A DNA stretch of 64,000 nt from the NCBI RefSeq assembly GCF_012935325.2, contig NZ_JABBYG020000002.1, positions 620,001 through 684,000 of the forward strand, given 5' to 3'. The notes beneath the pieces are model-generated. The model was given only the letters and a program-made list of their open reading frames with translations, was not told where the DNA came from and did no database searches. This DNA comes from Paenibacillus sp. PL91. GTDB lineage: Bacteria > Bacillota > Bacilli > Paenibacillales > Paenibacillaceae. Position 1 is the stretch's first letter. Each line of letters begins with the position of its first letter. A program made the translations under genes and the position numbers. This document shows, in pieces, positions 8,960 through 17,474 of the stretch.

Positions 8960-9661
8960 ATGCTTCGTAAAATAGCCCTAGGCTTTATCGTGCTGTGGCT
9001 TGCAGCTCTTAACAGCTCATCCAGCGCTCAAGCTTGGCCCCTTCTACCGGTCGGTACCGATCAGGATTGGGCATTGCCGTCTACTGTCGTGATCATTGAC
9101 GTTGGGCATGGCGGCATCGACGGAGGGGCATCCTCTGCCGATATTCTCGAGAAGGACATCAATTTAGCGGTCGCCCGCAAGCTTTATTTTATTTTAAAAA
9201 GCCAAAATATTCCCGCCGTTCTAAATCGTACCGGCGACTACGCGTTAAGTGATGAAAATCGCTGGCATATTACACGTTCCAGACATCGCAAGGACTTATC
9301 GCAGCGTCGGCAGCTTACCGAGGAGATTGAGAGCGAGCTGCTTGTTAGCCTTCATGTGAATTGGTCGAAAAAAAGCTCCCAGCAAGGTCCTCTCGTTCTG
9401 CATCAGAACAGCGGAGAAAGCTCCCTGCTTGCTTTTTGCATTCAGGATGCCCTTAATCGGCAGCAAAATACAGCCTTCCTCCCGAGGGAGGGAAAGCCGT
9501 TTTATTTGCTCAATCGCGTTCAGCAGCCTGCCGTTATCGTAGAAATGGGCTTTATCAGCAGTGTTAAAGACCGAACTATGCTTACCGATCCGCAGCGTCA
9601 GCAAGAAGTTGCAGCAGCTATCGCCTCAGGAATTAGGCAATACAAGTGGATCGTTCATTGA
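8960..9661 (+). CDS. N-acetylmuramoyl-L-alanine amidase (Amidase_3)
   Basis: A 233-residue secreted zinc amidase that cleaves the bond between N-acetylmuramic acid and L-alanine in peptidoglycan. A signal peptide covers about residues 1-26. The catalytic domain shows the zinc ligands in IIDVGHGGIDGGA, EKDINLAVA and LVSLHVNW, and the catalytic glutamate in VIVEMGFIS. It has only the catalytic domain, like sporulation and germination amidases of the CwlD/CwlC type. That is a similarity, not an assignment. GGAGG precedes the ATG. Its last 36 bases overlap the convergent deacetylase gene. Confidence 0.9.
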   Translation: MLRKIALGFIVLWLAALNSSSSAQAWPLLPVGTDQDWALPSTVVIIDVGHGGIDGGASSADILEKDINLAVARKLYFILKSQNIPAVLNRTGDYALSDENRWHITRSRHRKDLSQRRQLTEEIESELLVSLHVNWSKKSSQQGPLVLHQNSGESSLLAFCIQDALNRQQNTAFLPREGKPFYLLNRVQQPAVIVEMGFISSVKDRTMLTDPQRQQEVAAAIASGIRQYKWIVH

Positions 9662-10540
9662 ACCTCCGCTAATCAGCTCGGTCAGCTTCACAAATTGCAC
9701 CCTTTGCTGCATCGCTGGAATGGACTGCTGCAGAACGGCTGCTGTCTTGAGTCCCGCAGGCCCAACATGTCCAATGGTGATGCAGCTCGCGTGCAATTCC
9801 AGATGCTTGCGCAGCTCGTTAATTTGCTTTGATATATGCTGAACCGTGTAGACATCATCGAGAAAAACATCATTGGAAACAAGCGGGACACCGAGCTCCG
9901 CCGCTATTTTGGGTACAACCGTTTTGTAGGTCGTTCGGCTATCGAGAAAAAACAAACCCCGCTCCTTGCATACGCCTAGCACGATTCGCATCATTCTCTC
10001 ATCAGCCGTCACCTTCGAGCCCATATGGTTATTCATGCCAATCGCATACGGCACATTGTTAATCGCATCCTCCACACGCTTGCGAACGTCTGCATCGCTC
10101 AAATCCGTGGTGATCGCACCTGGACCAAGCCACTTCTTCAGCCCCTTATTCGGCTCCATCGGCATATGGACGATCACATCGTGACCAAGCCTATGCGCTT
10201 CCTCCGCATCCTGCTTTGTTGTCGGCATAAAGGGCATAATCGCTGCGGTAATCTTCACAGGAAGCTTAAACATTTCCACAGTACCGTCCATCCCATTGCC
10301 AAAATCGTCAATAACGATTGCGACAGTCCGATGCGCCTTTTCCTCTGCAGCAGCTGACGACTGCCCTGGCGCTGGTTGAGCGGATACTCGATCATAACCA
10401 GCAGTGCTTCCAGCAGCAACTAAGCTGCACATACACATCACAGCAGCAGCCGTCTTAATAAGGAAGTTCCTCTTTCTGCATCTCTTTTTCTCGATCATTT
10501 TTTTATACCATCCTTCCTGACTGATCATAGCTGCATACAC
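9626..10540 (-). CDS. Divergent polysaccharide deacetylase family protein (YibQ-like)
   Basis: A 304-residue protein with an N-terminal signal or anchor segment (IKTAAAVMCMCSLVAAG). It is followed by the divergent polysaccharide deacetylase fold: VAIVIDDFGNG at the start, DVIVHMPMEP, then GMNNHMGSKVT and FFLDSRTTYKT. This family shares the NodB-like barrel with carbohydrate esterase 4, but its substrate is unknown; an envelope location is likely. Three ATG candidates lie within the first 15 codons. The one at codon 15 (MIEKKRCRK) follows AGGAAGG and gives a normal signal peptide, so the true start may be 10498. The 3' end overlaps the amidase gene tail to tail. Confidence 0.85.
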   Translation of the reverse strand: MYAAMISQEGWYKKMIEKKRCRKRNFLIKTAAAVMCMCSLVAAGSTAGYDRVSAQPAPGQSSAAAEEKAHRTVAIVIDDFGNGMDGTVEMFKLPVKITAAIMPFMPTTKQDAEEAHRLGHDVIVHMPMEPNKGLKKWLGPGAITTDLSDADVRKRVEDAINNVPYAIGMNNHMGSKVTADERMMRIVLGVCKERGLFFLDSRTTYKTVVPKIAAELGVPLVSNDVFLDDVYTVQHISKQINELRKHLELHASCITIGHVGPAGLKTAAVLQQSIPAMQQRVQFVKLTELISGGSMNDPLVLPNS

Positions 10541-10605
10541 CCCTCATCTTTTACTATCATTGTTTGTGAATAGGCTGGAAAATATTCTTAAAATCAACAA
10601 TGGGG

Positions 10606-10638
10606 CAAAAGAAAGAGGCCTAGCTAGAGCTGGCCTCT
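10606..10638 (-). terminator. Intrinsic terminator after the Rrf2 gene
   Basis: AGAGGCC at 10614-10620 pairs with GGCCTCT at 10632-10638. Read on the minus strand the stem is followed by TTCTTTTG. It lies 20 bases past the Rrf2-family stop. Confidence 0.75.
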
Positions 10639-10657
10639 TGTTCTTGCATCGATTCGA

Positions 10658-11089
10658 TTAAAATTTGCTTACGACATCCATGGTGACTGCCTTCAACGTA
10701 ATGTTGGCAAGTTTATTCTCCATCGCCTGCTGCGCTTCGTTGAAAGCCGCTTCGAGTGAGGACTGAATATTCCGGCCAACCGGGCATGCCGGATTCGGCT
10801 TCTCATGTATAGCAAACAGCTCATCTTGACCATTGTTATGGACAGCATTGTATATGTCGAATAGCGTAATTTCGCTGGCCGGTCTGGTCAGTACGGCTCC
10901 CGCCACGCCAGCGCTTGTCGTAACGAGGCCAGCTTTATTTAATAATCCAATAATTCTGCGAATGACGACGGGGTTCGTATTCACGCTGCCAGCCATATAG
11001 TCTGAAGTCAGTCGTGCCTCCTTATTTGTCTCCAATAACGTTAAGATATGAACCGCTACCGCAAATCGATTGCTAGTCAACGCATTCAC
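10658..11089 (-). CDS. Rrf2 family transcriptional regulator (YwnA-like)
   Basis: A 143-residue Rrf2-type protein. The winged helix-turn-helix covers roughly residues 5-65 (RFAVAVHILTLLE, then SDYMAGSVNTNPVVIRRIIG, where the recognition helix lies). A dimerisation helix follows. It lacks the three-cysteine iron-sulfur cluster of IscR and NsrR, having only a single cysteine in NPACPVGRN. That arrangement is typical of the YwnA/HypR-like branch, some of which sense oxidants through a cysteine. The annotated start is GTG; a TTG three codons later has a better-spaced GGTG and may be the real one. A consensus promoter lies 70 bases upstream. Confidence 0.88.
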   Translation of the reverse strand: MNALTSNRFAVAVHILTLLETNKEARLTSDYMAGSVNTNPVVIRRIIGLLNKAGLVTTSAGVAGAVLTRPASEITLFDIYNAVHNNGQDELFAIHEKPNPACPVGRNIQSSLEAAFNEAQQAMENKLANITLKAVTMDVVSKF

Positions 11090-11159
11090 CGCCTGTCAAA
11101 AAATTAGGATGATAACAGCCTGCCACAATACTGACTGTCCAGCCGATTACCATGTAAGG

Positions 11160-11956
<797 letters not shown>

Positions 11957-12018
11957 CTAAAAAACTTTATAGACTATTTTAGACGATATTTCATCTAATG
12001 GTCAATGTTTGTAAATTC

Positions 12019-12054
12019 AAACCACTGATTAGCAAAATAATTAGTGGTTTTTTT
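12019..12054 (+). terminator. Intrinsic terminator after tRNA-Leu
   Basis: AACCACTGATTA pairs with TAATTAGTGGTT (12 bp, one G-U) and is followed directly by a T7 tract, 65 bases past the tRNA. Confidence 0.85.
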
Positions 12055-12210
12055 GTTGTTTAAATTTGCTATTCAAAATTTCATGTGTTAACTGCTTAAT
12101 TTGTCTGCTTCTATTATGCCGTTGGGCTGAGATCATTTCTGCCCCCTTTTGGGACAGCCCTTTTTCGCTGGCACAGCGCTTTGGTGCTGATTAGCGTGTA
12201 CGCTCCTATA

Positions 12211-12555
12211 ATAGGTCCACTTTCTAGACCTATTTCAGTGAATCGAGATGGTTTGTGAGGTATAGATCTAATTTCTAGATCTATTTCCGCTGGCGCAGCA
12301 CCCAACTGCCCATTTGGCGGGTTGCTCGCCTAGGATAGGTCTACTTTCTAGATCTATTTCAGAGAATCGAGCTGGTTTGTGAGGAATAGATCTAGTATTT
12401 AGATCTATTTCCGCTGGCGATGCTCCCAGCTGCCCATTTGGCGGGTTGCTCGTCTAGGATAGGTCTACTTTCTAGATCTATTTTAGAGAATCGAGCTAAT
12501 TTGTCTAGAATAGATCTAGTATTTAGATCTATTTCCGCTGGCGCAGCATTCTGCA
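12211..12555. repeat. Tandem repeat array, 124-bp unit, nearly three copies, with nested palindromes
   Basis: Copies begin at 12211, 12335 and 12459 (period exactly 124 bp) and differ by scattered substitutions; the third decays after about 12550. Each unit holds two internal inverted repeats built from ATAGATCTA/TAGATCTAT arms separated by 4-6 bases. They are joined by a spacer starting GAATCGAG and ending before a CGCTGGCG segment and GCCCATTTGGCGGG. A degenerate partial unit seems to precede it (12120-12210). The open frames that cross it have no protein-like features. The whole stretch 11955-12697 otherwise holds only two terminators. Confidence 0.9.
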
Positions 12556-12583
12556 AGCCCATTAGGGCAGGACTCGCAAAAAA

Positions 12584-12626
12584 AGCTGTCCTTAAAGGTT
12601 AAAACCTTTAGAGACAGCTCCTTTTT
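12584..12626. terminator. Strong bidirectional intrinsic terminator at the end of the repeat array
   Basis: AGCTGTC at 12584-12590 and GACAGCT at 12613-12619 enclose a second arm pair TAAAGGTT/AACCTTTA, giving a long stem. It is flanked by A7 on the left and CCTTTTTT on the right, so it can act on both strands. Confidence 0.85.
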
Positions 12627-12697
12627 TGATTTATGGATATGACTATTCATGTTTTAGAAGAAATACGAATGTCGAATCGTCTTCCCAATCCCTCATG

Positions 12698-12922
12698 CTA
12701 TGTAGCATCCTCAAAAGGCTTTGCACGTTCCTCCGATGCTGGCGCATAGCTGTAAATGCGGCTCAGCTTCACTACCCGTCGATTTGGACGACGAATGACG
12801 ACAGAGGACTCGTCCCATGCCACTACGATCCCGAGCACATCATTTACTTCCATCTCATCTCTTACGACTCTAACGGTCTCGCCGCTAACGCGGAATTGAT
12901 CCAATTGCTCTTCGCTAATCAC
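12698..12922 (-). CDS. Small protein of unknown function
   Basis: A 74-residue acidic-to-neutral protein starting at GTG, with AAGGAGG placed 7 bases upstream, which strongly supports it as a real gene. The middle is strand-rich (ETVRVVRDEMEVNDVLGIVV, then SSVVIRRPNRRVVKLSRIY) and suggests a small beta-barrel. There are no cysteines or membrane segments. I do not recognise the family. It lies between the bidirectional terminator and another small unknown gene on the same strand. Confidence 0.7.
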   Translation of the reverse strand: MISEEQLDQFRVSGETVRVVRDEMEVNDVLGIVVAWDESSVVIRRPNRRVVKLSRIYSYAPASEERAKPFEDAT

Positions 12923-12964
12923 TGAATTCCCTCCTTAGTCTTGATTGTTGCTTGTGTATTGAAA

Positions 12965-12999
12965 AACCTCAATGCATGCTCTCGCATCACATTGAGGTT
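12965..12999 (-). terminator. Intrinsic terminator between the two small genes
   Basis: AACCTCAATG at 12965-12974 pairs perfectly with CATTGAGGTT at 12990-12999. On the minus strand it ends in GGTTTTTC, about 45 bases past the stop of the 106-residue gene. Confidence 0.8.
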
Positions 13000-13044
13000 C
13001 CATTCAACCTATAAAAAAATGATCACTTAACCTTGCACATGCCA

Positions 13045-13365
13045 TTAACCCGCATGCTCTTTGGCATCGTTGGTTTCATACCACTCATCCAGCACGCGTG
13101 AAGACATTACACGTTTACCGATATATTCGCTCTGACGGTCTGTAAATTGATCCCGCCATTCAATTGACAATTCGTCACACAGCTTCACAATCGTTAGCAG
13201 CTCCGACCACGCCACATAGCGTTTGTACCAGAAAAACTGCGGATGCTCAATCATATAAGGATACAAATCATCAAATTCCGTATGTTTGCAATCTAGTGCG
13301 CGCTCAAAGTGGACTTTCGCATCGCTAAGCTTCGCATACATAAACTCTGCCGACATTTCCCCCAT
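13045..13365 (-). CDS. Hypothetical protein, 106 residues
   Basis: A soluble, mainly helical protein rich in aromatic residues (HPQFFWYKRYVAWSELL, LSIEWRDQF). GGGGAGG lies 8 bases ahead of the ATG, and a terminator follows, so it is expressed as a short unit, perhaps together with the upstream xpt paralogue. I do not recognise the family and see no catalytic motif. Confidence 0.7.
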   Translation of the reverse strand: MGEMSAEFMYAKLSDAKVHFERALDCKHTEFDDLYPYMIEHPQFFWYKRYVAWSELLTIVKLCDELSIEWRDQFTDRQSEYIGKRVMSSRVLDEWYETNDAKEHAG

Positions 13366-13447
13366 AACTTGTGCCTCCCCTCAATCACTTCTGTTTTAGT
13401 ATAAGCGATAATGCTGGATGGGAAAAGAGCATTTGTACTGGAACATG

Positions 13448-14017
13448 TTACTCAAATGTAATTTCACCGTTATCCAGCGATGAAATACGAACGAGCGGCT
13501 CCACTCGAATGCCCTGTTCCCGTAAGGTTTTCCCACCGGCTTGGAATGATTTCTCGACAACCACGCCAAGACCGATTAAGGTTGCGCCCGAACGCTGAAT
13601 AATTTTGATAAGACCGCGCGCAGCATCGCCATTCGCGATAATATCATCAATGAATAATACCCGATCCTCTGCGGTTAGAAACTGTTTTGACACCATAATA
13701 TCGGTAACCATTCCCTTTGTAAAGGAAGGTACTCTTTCCAAATATGCGTCCGGATCAGCAATCAACGTCTTCTTGCGACGAGCGAATACAAGCGGTACGC
13801 CAAGCGTGTACGCCGTTGCAAAAGCAGCGGGTATGCCCGAAGACTCAACCGTAATGACTTTCGTAATATGCTCTTCTGCGAAGCGTCTTGCGAATTCTTG
13901 TCCCATTTCCATCGTCAATGCAGGGTCGACCTGGTGGTTGATCAAAGCATCCATCCGCAGCACGTTGCTCGACAATACGGATGACTCTGCTAAAATACGT
14001 TGTTTTAAGCTTTCCAT
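13448..14017 (-). CDS. Xanthine phosphoribosyltransferase (copy 2)
   Basis: A 189-residue paralogue of the enzyme at 11186-11788, with NHQVDP, VESSGIPAAFA and the PRPP loop VLFIDDIIANGDAARGL. Its length matches the usual xanthine phosphoribosyltransferase, and it lacks the C-terminal extension of copy 1. It converts xanthine and PRPP to XMP. An RBS GGAGG sits before the ATG. The region 14018-14286 upstream was inspected for a purine riboswitch; none of the conserved elements (such as a GTTTCTAC-like strand) was found. Which of the two copies is the main xpt cannot be told from sequence. Confidence 0.9.
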   Translation of the reverse strand: MESLKQRILAESSVLSSNVLRMDALINHQVDPALTMEMGQEFARRFAEEHITKVITVESSGIPAAFATAYTLGVPLVFARRKKTLIADPDAYLERVPSFTKGMVTDIMVSKQFLTAEDRVLFIDDIIANGDAARGLIKIIQRSGATLIGLGVVVEKSFQAGGKTLREQGIRVEPLVRISSLDNGEITFE

Positions 14018-14286
14018 CTTTCATTACCTCCACCAAAATCCTTTTCGTTAACGTACCATAGGTCAGGCAAAAAGTGCAACCCTCTTGATGGCGTTAGCTC
14101 GAAACCAAAAAAGAATCCGAGTATATCTAAGGAATAATTTCAAATCTTCGGAAAAAAAGAGCAACTTTTCCCACCATTTTACGTCTAAATCAGGAGAGCT
14201 ATTCTTATTCATACAGAAGACAATTTATTCAAACCATTTTTAATGCAGATGCCGATTATATGATTATAACGAAAGGAAGTGAGCTC

Positions 14287-14997
14287 ATGTTTCCTAAGAA
14301 AAAAGAAAAAACAAAAGCAGCGATGCTTGCGGCTACCTCTGCCCTTATCCTATTGTTCGCAGGCTGTCAGAGCGCAGTGACGACTCCGCCCGATTCCTAT
14401 ACTGGCAGCGCTACTCCGATTCAAAATGAGGAGGACGAGCTAAACAGCCCCCAGAAGACTTACGTTGAGCAGGTTGAAAATGATTTCCAAACGGATGAGC
14501 CGCATTCAAACTTTGTCGATACGACTAGCGATACAAGCGCAAAAACATCAACGGTCCGGAAGAATGACGATACGAAAGCAACGGTCAAAACGGCTAGCCA
14601 AGACGCCGAATGGAGCGCTGATAAGCCGATGCTAAATGGCATTACGATCGGCAGCAGTGATGCGACTGTCAACAAGCTATTTGGCAAGCCTGTAGACAGC
14701 TACCAGCTTGATGACGAGAATGAAGCAATCAAGGTGCTTGAATACAAAGGCTTCGCCATCGGCATCAACGCTAACAAGAAAGTGCAATATATCGAGGTTT
14801 ATGACAAAAGCATCTCAGCTGGCTTAAGTGGACTACGCATTGGAGACGACCCGGAGACTGCGCTGAAAGCGCTTGGAAAGCCAGATAAGCAGACAACGTA
14901 TTTGTTGACCTACAAAGCAGAAGGAGCGCTTCTTAAGCTTGACCTAGACCCTGTACATAACGAAATCGTTTCCATTAAGCTGCTTGCACTTCATTAA
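14287..14997 (+). CDS. Lipoprotein with two tandem small alpha-beta repeats
   Basis: The start at 14287 follows AAGGAAGTGAG. The frame extends 9 codons further up, without a better RBS. The protein has a lipobox LFAGC with the modified cysteine at residue 27, so it is anchored on the outer face of the membrane. A disordered, Thr/Asp-rich linker runs to about residue 115. The C-terminal domain has two related units, GITIGSSDATVNKLFGKP and GLRIGDDPETALKALGKP, each followed by strands, resembling DUF4309-type or SmpA-like modules. Function unknown. It ends 3 bases from the convergent permease gene. Confidence 0.75.
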   Translation: MFPKKKEKTKAAMLAATSALILLFAGCQSAVTTPPDSYTGSATPIQNEEDELNSPQKTYVEQVENDFQTDEPHSNFVDTTSDTSAKTSTVRKNDDTKATVKTASQDAEWSADKPMLNGITIGSSDATVNKLFGKPVDSYQLDDENEAIKVLEYKGFAIGINANKKVQYIEVYDKSISAGLSGLRIGDDPETALKALGKPDKQTTYLLTYKAEGALLKLDLDPVHNEIVSIKLLALH

Positions 14998-15000
14998 AGG

Positions 15001-16290
15001 CTATGACCAGCTTTGCAGCCATAAACCAAACAATGCGAGCAGCAAGATCGGAAAGGTGAACAGCAGGCCATATTTGGTGTACTCTCGCCAAGTGATAGAG
15101 ATACCTCCCTGCCGAACGAGCTGAATCCAAAGCAGCGTGGCAAGCGAGCCGATAGGCGTAAGCTTTGCCCCAACAGAAGTTCCGAGCAAGCTTGCAAACG
15201 GCAAATAATCCGGACCGTTCACCTGCTCGATCGCAAGGGATGAAACGAGCACCGCAGGCAAGTTATTTATGGCGGCTGCAAGCAAAGCAAATAATAGGCC
15301 GGAGCCAAAGATGCCGATCCATTCGCTTTTCTCGGCTGCTGGCTCAATAACTGCAGGAAACCATGCCGTCGCCCCATGCACATGCAAGCTGTAAACGATT
15401 AGATTCATCGATAAAGCAAATACGATAATGAGCCAAGGAGCTCGTCCTATCGTTTCCTTGAATGGCGCTTTTCCTGCCAACGCTGATGCGATCCACTGCA
15501 CCGCCGCGCATCCTAGCGCAACTGCCGCCACCGGTACCCCAACCCTCTCCGAGCCTAAATATCCTATCATCATAAGCACGATGTTAAACCATGATAAGTA
15601 AAACAGTCGTTTATCCTTAATAGCTGAGGTTGGCAAAGGGAATAAGTCAGGCGCGAGCGCTCTTGTTTCCTCTCGCTTGATCGACTGACTGAAGAAAGCA
15701 ACTGTCACCGCAACGGTCGCAGCAATAGCAATTAAACCGGGCAGCAGCATGCGGGAAGCATATTCTCCAAATGTAATGTGAAAGAAGTCCGCTGTTAAAA
15801 TATTCGTCAGATTGCTCATCATAAGCGGCGCGCTCGCTGTATCCGCCATAAAGCCTACGCCTAATAGGAAGAGTAGCCTTCCGCTGCGAGAGAGACCGAG
15901 CAGCGCCGTCACTTCAAGCACAATCGGTACCATGATCAGAATAGTCCCGTCATTATTGAAAAATACGGTAATAAGAGCAGCCATCAATGACAATCCAATG
16001 AATAAGACAAGCTGACGGTGATGAAAGCGTTGTACGATATGCAGCGCAGCCCAGCGAAAAAAGCCGTTATGATCAAGCAGCGATGTAAATAACATAATGC
16101 CGATAAGCGAAAATGTCGCATTCCAGACAAAGCCCCATATGTAGGCGGCATCCTCCGGCTTTAAGAGCTGAGCCGCAAACAGTAAAATGGTGCCCGCTAA
16201 TGCAATAAACGCTTCGTTAATCCCCTTCGGCTTCACTAATATGAATACTAATGCTGTAATAAACACAGCAGTGGTAATGAGCATGGACAT
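15001..16290 (-). CDS. ArsB/NhaD-superfamily anion permease
   Basis: A 429-residue protein with about 11-12 membrane segments. It has the ion-transporter superfamily layout: two halves, with hairpin-type motifs FFNNDGTILIMVPI in the first half and AINNLPAVLVSSL plus VGAKLTPIGSLATLLW in the second. These are typical of ArsB-type arsenite effluxers and related permeases. No arsR, arsC or arsA lies nearby, so arsenite is only one possibility. AGGAG precedes the ATG. It is divergent from the YkvI-type gene. Confidence 0.85.
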   Translation of the reverse strand: MSMLITTAVFITALVFILVKPKGINEAFIALAGTILLFAAQLLKPEDAAYIWGFVWNATFSLIGIMLFTSLLDHNGFFRWAALHIVQRFHHRQLVLFIGLSLMAALITVFFNNDGTILIMVPIVLEVTALLGLSRSGRLLFLLGVGFMADTASAPLMMSNLTNILTADFFHITFGEYASRMLLPGLIAIAATVAVTVAFFSQSIKREETRALAPDLFPLPTSAIKDKRLFYLSWFNIVLMMIGYLGSERVGVPVAAVALGCAAVQWIASALAGKAPFKETIGRAPWLIIVFALSMNLIVYSLHVHGATAWFPAVIEPAAEKSEWIGIFGSGLLFALLAAAINNLPAVLVSSLAIEQVNGPDYLPFASLLGTSVGAKLTPIGSLATLLWIQLVRQGGISITWREYTKYGLLFTFPILLLALFGLWLQSWS

Positions 16291-16405
16291 GATTTGACTC
16301 CTCTTGATGTCATTCTAGTTTCCTAAAATTTTGAAAAAAGTCATGCCTGTCCCTTGTTTGACATACCTTATTATATAGAGGGTATCGAACGGAGGACGGT
16401 AGACG

Positions 16406-17446
16406 ATGTGGAAACGTACAGGTAAGGTGCTGCAAATCGCTTCAACCTATATGGGTACGATAGTAGGAGCTGGCTTTGCCACCGGTCAAGAAATATTGCA
16501 ATTTTTTACCCGTTTCGGATATTGGGGAACGATTACGATTGCTCTCTCAACTGTATTGTTCATATGGCTGGGCACCAAAATGATGCTTATTGCCAGCGAA
16601 ATTAGAGCAAAATCGTACGAGGATTTAAACAAGGCCTTGTTTGGCGACAAATACGGGCGGCTCATCAGCCATTTTATGCTCGTCGTGCTCCTTGGCGTAA
16701 CAGCCGTTATGCTCGCTGGGGCCGGTACGATCTTTTATGAGCATTGGAATATTTCCTACCAATCAGGGCTGCTTATTACGATGGCCGCCTGCTATTTTTT
16801 GCTGCGCAAAGGGATGAATGCCATTCTGACGGTTAATGCTATTGTCGTCCCTGTCATGCTGCTGTTCACCGTTCTAATTATGATCAACACTTTTCAAACA
16901 CCGGGCGCAGACAAGTTCATTACGCTAGCGAGCGACCATTCGATATGGGCGGCATGGGCATCGCCGTTTCTGTATACCGCATTTAATCTCTCCATGTCGC
17001 AGGCCGTGCTCGTACCGCTTGGCGCGGAGATTAACGATCGCAAGGTCATCGTTGCCGGCTCCTGGGTCGGCGGGATCGGCATTGGCTTCATGCTGCTGGC
17101 CGGGCATATCGCCCTATCCGTTCATATGCCGGGCATTCAGCAATTTGCCATTCCGATGGGCGGCATCGCAAGGCAGCTTGGGCCAAGCGTTCAATTCATC
17201 TATATTTTTATTATTTTCGCGGAGATCTTCACAACGCTTATCGCTGACATTTACGGGCTCACCCTTCAGCTTCATGAGCGTTTGAAGTGGGCGCGCAGCT
17301 TAATTGTCCTTCTCATCCTTGCCATCTGTTATGTAGCCAGCCAAATCGGATTTGGCATGCTGCTGTCGACGCTTTATCCATTGTTCGGACTGATCAGCTT
17401 TGGCTGGCTTATCTTGATTATCCGCAAGCGTGTAACCCATACTTAA
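16406..17446 (+). CDS. YkvI family membrane protein
   Basis: A 346-residue protein with about 10 hydrophobic segments and a conserved N-terminal TYMGTIVGAGFATGQEILQFF. This marks the YkvI branch of the APC/LeuT-like superfamily; the GAGFATGQE loop is the unwound first helix where substrate and ion bind in that fold. The substrate is unknown. GGAGG stands 11 bases before the ATG. It converges on yhaN, with only 28 bases between the stop codons. Confidence 0.85.
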   Translation: MWKRTGKVLQIASTYMGTIVGAGFATGQEILQFFTRFGYWGTITIALSTVLFIWLGTKMMLIASEIRAKSYEDLNKALFGDKYGRLISHFMLVVLLGVTAVMLAGAGTIFYEHWNISYQSGLLITMAACYFLLRKGMNAILTVNAIVVPVMLLFTVLIMINTFQTPGADKFITLASDHSIWAAWASPFLYTAFNLSMSQAVLVPLGAEINDRKVIVAGSWVGGIGIGFMLLAGHIALSVHMPGIQQFAIPMGGIARQLGPSVQFIYIFIIFAEIFTTLIADIYGLTLQLHERLKWARSLIVLLILAICYVASQIGFGMLLSTLYPLFGLISFGWLILIIRKRVTHT

Positions 17447-17474
17447 GTGATGCAGGCATATGAAAAAGGAAAAA

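Noticed and set aside
12211..12555. CRISPR array
   Set aside because: The units are contiguous 124-bp tandem copies with no unique spacers and no cas genes nearby.
12114..12602. Short open frames across the 124-bp repeats
   Set aside because: They repeat the same residues because of the DNA repeat and lack ribosome sites; the region is better read as non-coding.
14018..14286. Purine riboswitch ahead of the second xpt
   Set aside because: The conserved junction and loop strands of the purine aptamer were not found on the minus strand by eye; a covariance search would be decisive.
15001..16290. Arsenic resistance operon
   Set aside because: The permease is ArsB-like, but no arsR, arsC, arsA or acr3 gene accompanies it, so an arsenic role is not supported.
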